A stretch of 64,000 bases of DNA from Neoceratodus forsteri (taxonomy: Eukaryota > Chordata > Ceratodontiformes > Ceratodontidae): positions 697,515,501 to 697,579,500 of the forward strand of contig CM057454.1 in the NCBI GenBank assembly GCA_016271365.2, written 5' to 3'. Position 1 is the stretch's first letter; each line of letters starts with the position of its first letter. The position numbers and the translations under genes were made by a program. This document shows, piece by piece, positions 34,196-45,051 of the stretch. Under the pieces are notes generated by a model that did no database searches, had not been told where the DNA came from, and saw only the letters and a list, made by a program, of their open reading frames with translations.

Positions 34196-35176
34196 TCTTA
34201 ATCTGTCCCAAACACTGATGTCCCAGAGTGACTGTGCTATTGTCTGCAGAAGTGCAAAACATATTTAGCTAGGATGTGAAAAATGACAGCTGTAGTGATA
34301 ATAAGGAGTTGTGAAAAATGCCACTGTTGAAAATGTGGCGTGATAGTATTACAAATTTGCGAAGTTACAAGGGTGCATGGAAACAGTTCAACGCATGCTT
34401 GTAACACAGTCATGTTATGGACTTTCGTCACCAAATTTTCAACATAGGGATTTTAGGGCCTCTGCTCATGAACAGTGCCTCTGTCATTTTCTTAGTCTAA
34501 CCTCAAACACTGATTTTCCACAGTGACCGTGTTATTCTGTGCTAGAACTGTGAAAACACATTTCGGTCAGGATGTGAAAAATGGCAGCTGTACTGCTTAT
34601 AGGGAGGTGTGAAAAAGTGGCACTGTTGAAAATCTGGTGTGACAATATTACAAATCTGCAGAGTTACAAGGGTGCGTGGAAAGCGTGCAACGCACACTTG
34701 TAACACAGTCAATTGATGAGCTATCATCACCAAAATTTCAACATAGGCAGTTTAGGACCTCTGCTCATGAACAGTATCATTGTCATATTCTTAATCTGTC
34801 CTGAACAGTGATTTCCCACAGCGACTGCTCTATTCTGCGCCAGAAGTGCAAAAACACATTTCGGCCAGGATGGGAAAAATGACAGCTGTACTGTTCATAA
34901 CTAGGTCTGGGAAAATGGCAATGTTGAAAATCAGGAGTGAAAATATTATATATTTGCGAAGTTACGAGCGTGCGTGCCAACTGCGCAATGCACACTCGTA
35001 ACAGTCATTTTATGGAGTATCATTACCAAATTTTCAACATAGGCATTTTAGGACCTCTACTCATGAACAATGTCACTGTCATTTTCTTAATTTGTCCTGA
35101 ACACTGATCTCCCACAGTGACCGTGCTATTCTGCGCCGGAAGTGCAAAAACACATTTCGTCCAGGATGTGGACAAT

Positions 35177-36963
35177 ACATAGATACATAGACAGTGTCGG
35201 CAGATAAGGGCCTATGGCCCACCCAGTCTGCCCATTTGAGCTTGTAAATTCACTTTATGTTTTCCTAGAAGTCTGTTGCCCCTAACCCCCGACCTCCAGA
35301 ATTCCTTTATGTCTATCCCATGCATTCCTAAATCCCATGATTGTTTCAGCCCCCACCACTTCCTCTGGCAGAGTGTTCCACTTGTCCACCACCCGTTCTG
35401 TGAAGAAATTCTTCCTCACGTTTCCTCTGCATCGCTCTTCCTCCAACTTCATCCCATGCCCTCTAGTCCTGGAACATATTTTTGCTTAAAATAGTGTATT
35501 CCTGCACCCTGTTCCTCCCTGTAAGATACTTGTATGTCTCTATCATATCCCCTCCTCCTCTCCTCCAGGGAGTACATGTTCAGTTCCTTCAACCTGTCCT
35601 CATAGGACTTGTGATGCAATCCATGTACCATCTTTGTTGCCCTCCTCTGAACCTTCTCTACCCTGTCTATGTCCTTACGTAGGTAAGGTCTCCAGAACTG
35701 TACACTGTACTCCAGGTGCGGCCTCACTAGTGTCTTGTATAGTGGAATTATGACCTCCCTTTTCCTACTGGTGATGCCCCTGCCTATGCATCCCAGCATC
35801 CTATTTGCTTTACCTGCTGCCTTGTCACACTGTTTCCCTACCTTGAGGTCATCAGAGATGATAACCCCAAGATCCCTTTCCTGTTTGGTGCATGCTATAT
35901 CCTCACCCCACAACTGATAAATTGTGCCAGGGTTTTGTTCTATGCATTTATCTTGCTTCTTCTTTGCATTGAATTTCAACTGCCAAACCCCTGACCATTC
36001 TTCAAGTTTCTGCAGGTCCCTTCTCATTCTGTCTACACCCTCTGGTGTGTCTACTCTGTTACAGAGCTTTGTGCCATCAACCCCTGATTCCTGCCCCATT
36101 CCACTTAATACCTCTTTCAAGTATCTCTCCATTTTTCCAAAGTCTGCACCCCTAAAATCCAGGATACATGTTTTTGTGTGGTTTGGTTCTGCTCTTTCTG
36201 TGATTTCAAACCACAATGACTGGTGGTCACTGTTCCCCAGGTGCTCCCCACTGTTACCCCCATCACACTGTCTCTGTTTGTGAGCACAAGGTCCAGTATT
36301 GCCTTCTGCCAAGTTGGTTCCATGACCAGCTGAAGGAACCCTGAAGAGAGTCCAGGATAAATCTGCTCCTAGTTGATGCTGCTGCTGGGATGCTCCAGTC
36401 CACGTCTGGAATATTGAAGTCTCCAACCAGTACTACCTCACCCTTGTCTGCCATCCTTTGGATGGCTAGCATCAGCTCCCTATCTGTTTCTTCCTCCTGG
36501 GCTGGTGGTCTATAAACCACACCTGTGCAGATGGCTGGCCCCATTTTCCTTTCCAGCTTAACCCACAGTATCTCTCCCCAATTTTGTTCCTCCTGGATCT
36601 CTGTGGCACTTATGTCATTTTTTCACACAGTGCCTCCTCCTTCCTACCTGCCCTGTCTCTTCTGAATATGTTGTAGCCAGGTATGGCCATCTCCCAGTTA
36701 GTTATCATTACACCAGGTTTCAGTGATGGCCACAATGTCCAGTCTGACTGCACCATGACAGCCTCCAGATCTTCCATCTTGTTGCTAAGGCTCTTGGCAT
36801 TTGGACACATGGCTTTCCATGATTTGACCTCCCTAGACTGTTTCACTGTTCTACTCCAGCCCCTTCCTTGGTTGTTCTTTATCCCTGGTTCTCCTTGCTG
36901 TCTGCCCTTCTGCTGAATTTTGCCCCTTTTCTGCCTATGCACCTCTTGGGTGCTAATCTCCAT
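35177..36963 (-). mobile_element. CR1-like LINE D, internally deleted
   Basis: 3' end at the left edge with ACATAGATACATAGAC and the GGCAGATAAGGGCC..GGCCCACCCAGTCTGCCCA block. The host repeat continues on both sides; CAAT at 35173-35176 and 36964-36967 is a possible 4-bp duplication. The copy keeps the endonuclease and the C-terminal RT part only. Confidence 0.85.
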
Positions 36964-36966
36964 CAA
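35449..36966 (-). pseudogene. CR1 ORF2 remnant, endonuclease joined to RT tail
   Basis: 36966-36263: CPNAKSLSNKMEDLEAVM, VVYRPPAQEEETDRELM and VLVGDFNIPDVDW (endonuclease, catalytic GDFN intact). 36426-35449 is one long frame running from SLWFEITERAEPNHTK through LKEVLSGMGQ straight into VDTPEGVDRMRRDL, WQLKFNAKKK, ERDLGVIISDDLKVG, LVRPHLEYSVQFWRP and LNMYSLEERR. The RT palm with YADD is gone; the ~325-codon fusion stays open by chance. Confidence 0.8.
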
Positions 36967-37137
36967 TGACAGCTGTACTGCTCACAAGGAGGTGTGACAA
37001 AATGTCAATGTTGAAAATCTGGTGTGAAAATATTATAAATTTGCGAAGTTACGAGTGTACATAGCAACTGCGCAACGCATACTCGTAAAACAGTTATTTT
37101 TTGGATTTTTCCACCAAATTTGCAACATATTTGAGAG

Positions 37138-37269
37138 CCCACCTCATGAACACTGGCACTGTCATTTCATTAATTGGCCCCGAAGGGTGATTCCGCACAG
37201 TGATGGCAAAACCACCTTCCGGGGCTGATTAATGCCATGACAGTTCAAAAATTCATGAGGAGGGGTCCC
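37138..37269. repeat. hairpin, family P copy 2
   Basis: CCCACCTCATGAACACTGGC..CCCCGAAGGGTGATT pairs with AACCACCTTCCGGGGC..ATTCATGAGGAGGGG; arms ~60 bp, diverged relative to the 8999-9135 hairpin. Confidence 0.8.
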
Positions 37270-37654
37270 AAAAACCCCATGTTGAAAATTTGGTGAAAAA
37301 ATTCCCAAAAATGCCCGAGATATGCACTAAAGTTGAAAAAAACCTATTTATTACTTTATACAGCTTACCGGCATTTCCTCAGTTCGCAGTCGGATTGAAG
37401 AGTGCAGACATGCTCCCGGTCCACTGAAGATCATTGCGCCGAGCTCCAGAGGTAAGTATGGGGTGAGGGGTTGGGGAGGCAGGGTTCACAGTGGGTGGGT
37501 GCAGGTTTTGGGTGGGGGGCAGGGCAAGTGCCGAGGGGCGGTTTCTTTTTCAGGACAAAAAAAAAAGACGTCGCCGGACTGTTTTCCCTTCACAGGTATC
37601 TAGCACGCTGGGTGTGCTCCCAGTGTGCCAGCAGAGCCTTCAACAGGGGGCAAG

Positions 37655-37905
37655 CAGTAGCCGACATGGGATTAGGCAACCCACGTCCTTGGGGAACAAA
37701 GGTTAATTATGCCGATGGGATTGGACACCCTTCGGCAGGAACAAAATGGGTGGTATTATACCAACAGGGATTGGGCACCCGTTGGCGGGAAGAAAATGGG
37801 GTTTCATTATGCCGATGGGGATTGGGCACCCCATCAGCAGGAACAAAAGGGGGTTACAGAATGCCGACGGAGTGGGCTGCCCGTCAGCAACAAGTAAACA
37901 CGGTG
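37655..37905 (+). repeat. ~64-bp minisatellite, about 4 units
   Basis: Units contain GCCGATGGGATTGGGCACCC and CAGGAACAAAATGGG. It occupies the same relative slot as other minisatellites of this element family but has an unrelated unit. Confidence 0.85.
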
Positions 37906-38570
37906 GTGGGTTATATTGTTTAGAACTCGGTGACAAGCTGCCGCCATGTTCACAAACAATATCAGGGGTTTCACATCCTGCCCTGCAATGATGGGTCGCT
38001 CCCTCATTGCAGCGGATGGCTGATGCTGCAATGATGAGGCGGCCCCTGATTGCATTGGCTACTTTTTTAGAAGGTTGTGGCATGCTGGCTGAACTAGTGT
38101 CAGCAGCAGTGTGCCACGGCATTGGGAGATGGGGGACAAGCCTCTGCAGGCTGTGGAGGCATTGGGCACAACAGTGTCACACCTCCACAACCTGCTTGTG
38201 GAGAAAGCTGACTCAATATGTTTCTTGTGCATGTGCACAATCAACATAAAAATGAGGGGGTCAGTTTAGAAGATATTCTTTTTTGGCTGAGACAGTTATG
38301 TGAAGTCTTGGGTAGACCTATGCCTACCCTAGATAGTGAACAAATCTGGGATGGTGGGTGGAGAATCTGAGTAAAACTATTTTTCTCCAATTTAGGCCCT
38401 GTGCACCTTCCAAGTGCCTTTTATTTGGTAAAGACCACAGTTCTCTCTTTTATGCTGGACAGTCCCACTCTTGTTTTAAACGTGGGGCCCACACTCATCT
38501 TAGTTTTGCCTGTGACACTGCCCAAATGCAGCCATTGCCTTGCATATGGTCATGTAGCCACTAATTGTCT

Positions 38571-38655
38571 TGGACCTTGACGTGGAACCTTTGTAAAAGA
38601 GCCCTCGGCTCAAAGGTGTCATCCAAAATACAAATAAATTAAAAAAAATAAAATA
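38571..38655 (+). mobile_element. 85-bp L2-type LINE 3' fragment
   Basis: Only the last 85 bp of the family (GTGGAACCTTTGTAAAAGAG..A-rich tail), flanked by a perfect 8-bp duplication AATTGTCT at 38563-38570 and 38656-38663. Extreme 5' truncation. Confidence 0.85.
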
Positions 38656-41356
38656 AATTGTCTGAATCTGTTCAAATGCAATCTCTGTGAACACACTGGT
38701 CATGCCTACGGGTGGTGTCCTTGGGCCTCGCACAATACAGAGGATTGCCCTTCTCATGAAGGCTTAATTAACTCAGCCCAGCAACTTTAGGCCGGAAGAG
38801 TTGCTGAACAAAGTCTTCAAACTGTCAGGGAAACAGTGGAGACAGACATGGCCACTTCAGCTCATGACACCTCAGAATCCCAACCTGTAAATCTAGAACC
38901 CGTGGACATCCAGCAACCAGTTAGAGAATATAGTAGCCATCTCAGGTGATGTAGGGGACAGTACAGACCCTCCCAAGTCCCCTGAGGTTTTAGTGGATAT
39001 CTCTGTATGTGAAATACAACCCCCACCCACCCCTGGGTGCACACAGGCCTTTTAAGGTAGTTTCACATAAAAAGTGATCTAGATTGGAGAAATCATTATT
39101 GAAAACAGGGGATAAGAATGTAGGGAGCTCCTCTTCTTGGAAAAAAAGCAATAGATATATATTCCTGTTCACTGAGTCAGCAGAAGGAGATTCAGAGGAA
39201 GAATACAAGGATACAATATCTATAGCATTGACTACCAACACAGAGGAGGGAGGGTGGATGACTCCATAGTTAAATGAAATAGGCAGATGAGGCCTTCGAA
39301 AACTCCATAGTTTGGCTTCTGTTCTACTGGGTCTTTTATTATCTCCCTAAATGCATAAACGTACTATTTCTATACTAAATGTGAACAGCATTAAGAGTGT
39401 GAGGAAGCAGGCTTGTGTATTATTTTCACTCCAAGAAGCCAAGAGTGATATTTTTTGTATACAAGATAGTCGGCTCAAGAAGCATACTGAGCTCCAACAA
39501 GCTTCCAGGGCCTGGACTTCAGGGCTTGTCTTTTGGTCCATAGGAGAGGATACCTTCGATGGAGTGAGTATACTTTTTACTAATCCTTTATTAACTTTAT
39601 CTAGATTGGCAGACATACTCCCGGGTAGGGCCCTGCTATTAGATGCTTCATATCGGTCAGAAATGTTCTCCCTCATTGCCACCTGTGCACCCCAAACCAA
39701 AGCCCAGGTAGTATATTTAAAGAAATCCAGCCATTTCTTCACACCTCTCGTCTCTTGATCTGGATGGGAGATTTTAATTCTGTACTCTGGCAGTCAGATA
39801 AAGGCTTACAAACCTCTAAACTTTTTTGTGATTCAACAACATTGCACAATATAGTTACCACCACTGGGCTTATTGATACCTATAGGACTAAGCACCCCAC
39901 TGGAGGGTACACCTATTTTAGGGGCCCTCTTAAAACATGGATTGATTTCATGTTTATTTCTGCTGTACTTAATATGCTGAGTATTCAGACACAGGCCAGT
40001 GAATTTTCAGATCATGTCCCTATTTCATTACAATTCACATGGGAGGGCGCTTCACGGTGTAAAAAAATGGTTGGAGGCTTAATGATTCTCTTCTAGAAGA
40101 CCCAGTGTGCAAAAAATGTGGTGACATGATTGGGCTGCCAGAATTTCAGTTTTGGAGTTCTATGATGGTTTATCTGAATGGTGGAAAGATGCAATAAAAA
40201 ATCCTGGCATGCCGTCTTTCAAAACAGGGCTAAGTATATAGCCAACAGAGTACTTGCATTACCTCAAGTTGAGACACCAAATGCAACATTTAATATAACA
40301 AGCTGAAGTGACTAACTTTAATTATGGCCCTCAGATCAGTATAATAAAATCTCAGATGATGAATTTACAATGCAGTTGAGCTAAATCCCTTAGTCAGGAA
40401 TTGCAATTTGGTACACAGGTACAAAAGGGGTCCTTGGACCCCTTCAAGGAATGCAAATCGAGGGTTGACCATAGAGTCATATCTGAATTACAGTCACCCA
40501 CAGGGCAAACAGTCACCCCCAGGTATATTGCATGTTGTAGAACGATATGTGGAATCGATGTATGGCTCTGCGCCACTGACACCTTCTGCCCAGGGGTATT
40601 TAAAGTCACTGAATTTGCATCAGGTAACTGAGTCAGATTTGTGAGACTTAATAAAAGAGACCTCATTAGAAAAAATCGTAGTTGCCATTGGTCGCTTGAA
40701 AAAGGACACTGCTCCTGGATCTGATGGTTTAGAGGCAGGTGTATATAAAATGTTCAGTGCAGAACTAGCTCCAGCACTTGCTATTTTGTATATTCATATG
40801 TTAGCATCTCCTCAGTATGCTGAATCTATGAAGGAGACTGTCTTGGTCTTGTTACATAAAAGAGGTGCTAAGGCAGAGATTGGTAATTGGAGGCCTTTAA
40901 GCCTCATAAATACCGATTTGAAAATTCTGAGTAAAATCTTTCTGACCAGACTAACCAAGCAATCTAAATATTTGATTAGTTCACCACAGGTGTGTGCCAT
41001 TCCAGACCGAAAATGGCATAATAATTTAATATTATTAAGGGAACTCTTTCATGGGGAAGTTTTAAGGCTTACAAGGGTATGTGTTGGGTTTAGATAAAAA
41101 AAGGCCTTCAATAGAATGGCACATGATATTTTGTTTTCCACAATATTGGCCTTTGGTATCCCTTAGACATTTGTGTCCTGGTTACAAACTATGTACCAGA
41201 TGGCTGTTATTATTCCTAATGTTAATGCAGCACTTCCCCCAATGAGTCTAGCCCTCCTCTATGACTACACTCTTTAGCACTTAAGACAAAAGAACTGCTG
41301 CCCATCAAGTTCTCACCTCCTTGCATATAGTATTAGTTAATTATTCTACAGACTAT

Positions 41357-41358
<2 letters not shown>

Positions 41359-41405
<47 letters not shown>
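41359..41405. repeat. (TA)n microsatellite
   Basis: About 23 uninterrupted TA units immediately upstream of a SINE head. Confidence 0.95.
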
Positions 41406-41409
<4 letters not shown>

Positions 41410-41417
41410 TTATAACA

Positions 41418-41830
41418 GTGTCAGTGTCTCAGCAGGTAGTACACTTGCCTCTGAGGCTGGGTGATCAGAAGGCTGTGGGTTCTATCCCACACCAGGCACT
41501 TGGGTTAATATCCCAATACTGAGACTGTAGTGCAGCATGAGGGGGGTGCTGCACTTCTGAGGTGCCATCTTTCAGATGAGGCATTAAACTGAGGTTCCAT
41601 CTGCCTGTTCTGGTGGTAGTTCAGGAGGATGTTAAAGATCCCATGGCACTTCTCGAAAAGAGTAGGGGAATTTTCCCTAGTGCCCTGGCCAAATTTCCCC
41701 TCATTCACTAAAAATACCACCAACAGGTGGTTCAAGGTCAGTTGGCATTCATTTGTATCCACCTCCCGCGGGGCGTGCCTGAAAATAGGCAGGATTTGTC
41801 TAGTGCACTTACCCGGTCAACAAAAACTAA
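41418..41830 (+). mobile_element. V-SINE/HE1-like SINE, full-length
   Basis: tRNA head: box A TCTCAGCAGGTAGTACACTTG and box B GGGTTCTATCCC. Central conserved domain: ATCTTTCAGATGAGGCATTA, AAGATCCCATGGCACTTCTC, AGTAGGGGAATTTTCCCTAG and TGGCCAAATTTCCC. Tail GCCTGAAAATAGGC..TAGTGCACTTACCCGGTCAACAAAAAC. The central domain is the type I know from V-SINE/HE1 families of fishes and other vertebrates. Confidence 0.8.
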
Positions 41831-43849
41831 AAAATGTAATCCTCTGTTCCCTACCTGATTTGCTCTATATCCTGTAGATTCTTCAGTTGTTCACTTAAAC
41901 TTCTTGTCAACCTAGCTTGCTATAAACTATGTGTCTGTATATTTATACTTATGTAATCCCTGTTATTGTAATCATGTAACCTCAGCAACCTGATGTACTC
42001 ATGTTTTTCTAAGGCATGGAACCTCCTTGTATCCGTTAATGTACTTGTGACCATTGTAAATGATGTTATGCTCATGTATTACTATGACATGGAACCTCTG
42101 TAAAAGAGCCTTTGGCTTAAAGGTACTTCCAAGAAAGAAAGAAATAATGATTGAAGAGGCAAGTGTATTAGGATTTGTAGAGGTGTACATCAAGGTTGTC
42201 CATTGAGTCCCCTTCTCTATGCCTTTGGCATAATGTTCATATATGACAGACAGACTTAACTGACACACTAAAAGGACTCACTGCCACACAGGATGCCCAC
42301 CATTGAGATCATAGCTTGTACAGATGACATGGTTTTAACACTAACTATAGACACATGTGAAACTGCTCTCTCAAATACCTTGCAAGCCTTTTCAGATATC
42401 TCAGGATCCAGGATTAATTTAGAAAAAAGTCACTGTGTGACGTTAGGTAATATCCTCATCCCTTTGTCATGCAATTTTGCAGGTATTCAAGCTTCACAAG
42501 ACCCATAGATATTATAGGTATGGTATCTGGCCCAGGTGACCTAGCTCTGGCTAACTGGGAAAGGAAAACGGTACGTGCTAACTGATTGGTGGCTAGCTTG
42601 AAGGGCCAGCAGCTCTCAAAAAAGAAGAGGATGGTTCTAATAAAAACACTCCTAGCCCCTATTTTTCTTTATGTCAGCGATGTATTTCCTTCACCTCAGG
42701 GAATAGTGACTAGGTTATATAGTATTTTTTTTTCAGACCTTTTGAGGTTCTAGATTAAATCCCGTTAAAAGAGTGTTCACATACCGAGCAATTGTGGAAG
42801 GGGGAGTCAATATGATACACCCCATTGCTTTTTACTTTAGTATTTTTTTGCCTTACAATATCGGTATTGGTTTAAAACCTGGGGAAACGTTGTGGAAACG
42901 TTTGTTGAATGTGTGGCTAGCATCATGCCTTGCCATCTGGAGTCAAGAGAATCCCAGATTTTTCAGAACTCTGGCAGCTATACCGCAGTATGGGTTGGAC
43001 ATCATTAAGAATGCTATGAGATGGGATTTGTCTGCCCTACGGCTCCAAACTTTAGATAAGAAGGCCATTTACAAACAGATTCTAAGTGCAGAATGTCAAA
43101 CACCTGTCACCTTTCCACTTTGCCAGCCTTCCAGTTAAAGAGTGTACATCAGAAACTGATCAGCCCTAGAATCCCAACCCCCCCCAACCCTTTGTTTGTG
43201 ATGGCCTTTGGTTGGGTAAGTATGGTAGATTGAGTGTGCATGATAATAACAAGCACAATCATCTCTCCAAAATATACTGTCCTAGAGATTTCTGTAATCA
43301 GATTCTAGAAATGCAACAGCACCTCTTTTTGGAGTGTGTTTATGCTGGGCAATTCTAGAGCTATCTTGACACTGAGTGGGAGGAATCTCTTTTTATGTCC
43401 CTGTCCTATGCTACCCAGACTTATGGTCCACATACAGGTACTTGGGGTAAATACCACACAGACACCACATATATAATGTTTGTAGTGGTAATGTATTTTA
43501 TTTGGCAAGCAATGTGTAAGTGGGTGCTCTAACAAAAAATGGGGACACACACAGTGTTGCTTACTAATGTGAAAAGCATTGAATAAGATCTTGCAATTTG
43601 ACATGGAATGATTTTCTGCAGAAAAAGTTAAACACCTTTGGACACAATGTGATAAATGGATTGCTTGAAAAATATTCAATATGGTTCACTATAAATAGGA
43701 TATGGGTGTATTAGATAGGCGTTGGGTATGTTTGTTTTTTTGTATAGAATGTTATTTTTGGAATATTGTGTCTTTTATTTTCTTTGTTTTGTTATATTGC
43801 TTTGTATTTAATTTTGTACTGTTGTTGTAATGAACTCCAACTTTTCAAT

Positions 43850-44465
43850 AAAAATTTCCCTACTCTTTTTGAGAAGAGCAATAGGATCTTTAACATCTAC
43901 CTAAACTACCACCAGAACAGGCAGATGGGATCTCGGTTTAATGTCTCATCTGAAATACGGCACCTCAGAAGTGCAGCACCCCCTCATGCTGCACTTCAGT
44001 GTCAGTATTGAGATTTAACCCAAGTGCCTGGTGTGGGGATAATAATAATATAATAATAATAATAATAATATTTTTATTTTTAAGGCACCTTTCAAAAAAC
44101 CAAGGCGCCGTACAAGATAAAGGCAAACAGTTCAGATAAATAAACAGTCATTAAAATCAGACAATACCATAAATATAATTACATAAAATAATCAATCACC
44201 AAAAACCAAATAGAACCAAAAACAGAAGAGAAAGCTGGCTCGCAGCTAAACAGAAGGCCCATACATCATACTGATGTAAAAAAGTGTTTATTACATTGAG
44301 CAAATAAGAAATAAAAATGCATAGAGTAGCACCTCCCTACGCAAAAAGTGTAAAAATGCTCATCAACGTTTCACACCACCCAGGCACTTTTTCAATTTAT
44401 TGTGGGGATAGAACCCACAGCCTTCTGATCCTCTGGCCTCAGAGGTGAGTGTGCAACCTGCTAAG
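43850..44465 (-). mobile_element. V-SINE/HE1-like SINE, antisense, split
   Basis: 44465-44401 is the tRNA head (GTGGGTTCTATCCCC) and 44041-43850 the central domain up to AGAGTAGGG; the 3' tail is lost at the Tx1 3' end. Split by a 359-bp insertion with a 10-bp duplication. Confidence 0.8.
44042..44400 (-). mobile_element. 359-bp retro-insertion in a SINE
   Basis: TGTGGGGATA at 44032-44041 and 44401-44410 is a perfect 10-bp duplication. On the minus strand it begins with sequence like a Penelope-type 3' UTR (GGTGTGAAACGTTGATGAGC, then AATAAACAC) and ends with a LINE-type terminus (GTACGGCGCCTTGG..GGTGCCTTAAAAATA) plus (ATT)n. The two parts may be a chimera or one unknown family. Confidence 0.6.
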
Positions 44466-44469
44466 AATG

Positions 44470-44660
44470 CCTCATGATCCAAAAGCTTGTCATTGACATC
44501 CCCCCATCCCATCCTTACGAATTCCACTCCACAAAATTTGAACTGGTGTTCCCTGCCATCCCCACATTTTCTCTTGTGATGTACTCCCTCTTGTACGCCT
44601 CTAGCTGCCACCCCAGATATTTGGTGAATAACATTCCCAAGGCACAATTTTTATGTGTAC
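44470..44660 (-). mobile_element. Penelope-like element fragment, antisense
   Basis: Encodes HHKRKCGDGREHQFKFCG, matching CKRKCGDGREHQLKFYG at ~50715 on the plus strand. Part of the linker just after GIY-YIG. It stands head-on to the plus-strand copy beginning at ~44690. Confidence 0.7.
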
Positions 44661-45051
44661 AGAGGAACTGCAGCTCTGAAGTGGAATTTTAAACACACAG
44701 TACAGAGATGTGTACTAGGTTCAGGAAGAGGGGATGTTCATAAAATTGATAAAAGAAGAAAGAGAAAATGTGTCCAATCTGAATAGGGAGGAGGTCATGA
44801 CTCCTAGAGACAGGGAGCTGAAACATACATGCATGCACTTTGTTAGTACTTTCTGCAGACAAACAGGGGCAGTAGAGAAGATAATCAGGAAACACTGGCA
44901 TTTGTTAAGTCTGGATCCACGGTTAAAAGAGGTTATGGTAAACCAGCCTCGCATGACTTACAGTAGGGGTACCACCATTGGAGATAGGGTAACACATAGT
45001 TACCAGCTGGTCCCTAAACAGGGCCAACAAATTGCTAATTACTTACCTCTA

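Larger units (their letters stand above)
34196..37130 (+). repeat. ~300-bp tandem repeat, about 4 units (one split by CR1)
   Basis: Units share CACTGATTTCCCACAGTGAC, GGATGTGAAAAATG.CAGCTGTACTG, TTGAAAATCTGGTGTGA and CGAAGTTAC.AG.GTGC..GCAACGCACACTCGTAAC. Starts near 34200, 34503, 34800 and 35100; the fourth is split at 35176/36964 by a CR1. A related single segment occurs in the elements at 9150-9440 and 52240-52470. Confidence 0.85.
32730..38246. mobile_element. satellite-bearing palindromic element, family P, copy 2 (inverted)
   Basis: It interrupts Tx1 ORF1. Termini are short inverted repeats TGTTGATTGCG (32730-32740) and CACAATCAACA (38236-38246), 10 of 11 matching; the duplication is unclear. 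Contents left to right: ~143-bp tandem array, ~300-bp tandem array (with a CR1 inside), hairpin, a segment matching 8800-8905 in reverse complement (CAGAGGTAAGTATGGGG at 37448), a ~64-bp minisatellite, and 330 bp of unique DNA. No coding capacity. Confidence 0.6.
31650..39060 (+). pseudogene. ORF1 of Tx1-like copy 3
   Basis: Nucleic-acid chaperone type protein of Tx1 LINEs. N-terminal low-complexity part, then FKLSDLFQNKGE, YDVSFKNASNLDRFWAQYQG (~32570) and VRNITVIVNK (~32688). The frame resumes after the 5.5-kb insertion with VSLEDILFWLRQLCEV (~38263) and QIWDGGWR, the ITV..EDI..WL..WDG series of this family. CCHC-type knuckles follow at 38500-38560 and 38690-38750 (CNLCEHTGHAYGWCPW). A short L2-type fragment splits the first knuckle region. 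Stops and frameshifts throughout. Confidence 0.65.
41225..42135 (+). mobile_element. L2-type LINE 3' UTR inserted in Tx1 copy 3
   Basis: Ends with GACATGGAACCTCTGTAAAAGAGCC..GGCTTAAAGGTA and (AAGA)n at ~42130, the family 3' signature. Left boundary inferred from where Tx1 coding stops. It holds a TA microsatellite and a SINE. Confidence 0.65.
39351..43700 (+). pseudogene. ORF2 of Tx1-like copy 3
   Basis: Starts MHKRTISILNVNSIKSVRK. Endonuclease: CIQDSRLKKHTEL, GRALLLDASYR, IWMGDFNSVL (~39756), PTGGYTYFRGP and EFSDHVPISL (~40003). RT: KKDTAPGSDGLEAGVYK (~40699), NWRPLSLINTDLKILSKI (~40885), KKAFNRMAHD (~41100), then after the insertion GVHQGCPLSPLLYAF (~42168) and CTDDMVLTL (~42310; the YADD box reads CTDD). 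C-terminal HLFLECVYAG knuckle remnant at ~43318. Frame breaks near 39755, 40090, 41095 and 42500. Confidence 0.8.
31480..43849 (+). mobile_element. Tx1-like L1 LINE, copy 3 (near full length, three insertions)
   Basis: Once insertions at 32730-38246, 38571-38655 and 41225-42135 are removed, about 5.9 kb remain in canonical order: ORF1 (C-terminal zinc knuckles), ORF2 endonuclease, RT, C-terminal knuckle, and a 3' end TTCAATAAAAATT at ~43840. The start is approximate. Confidence 0.75.
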
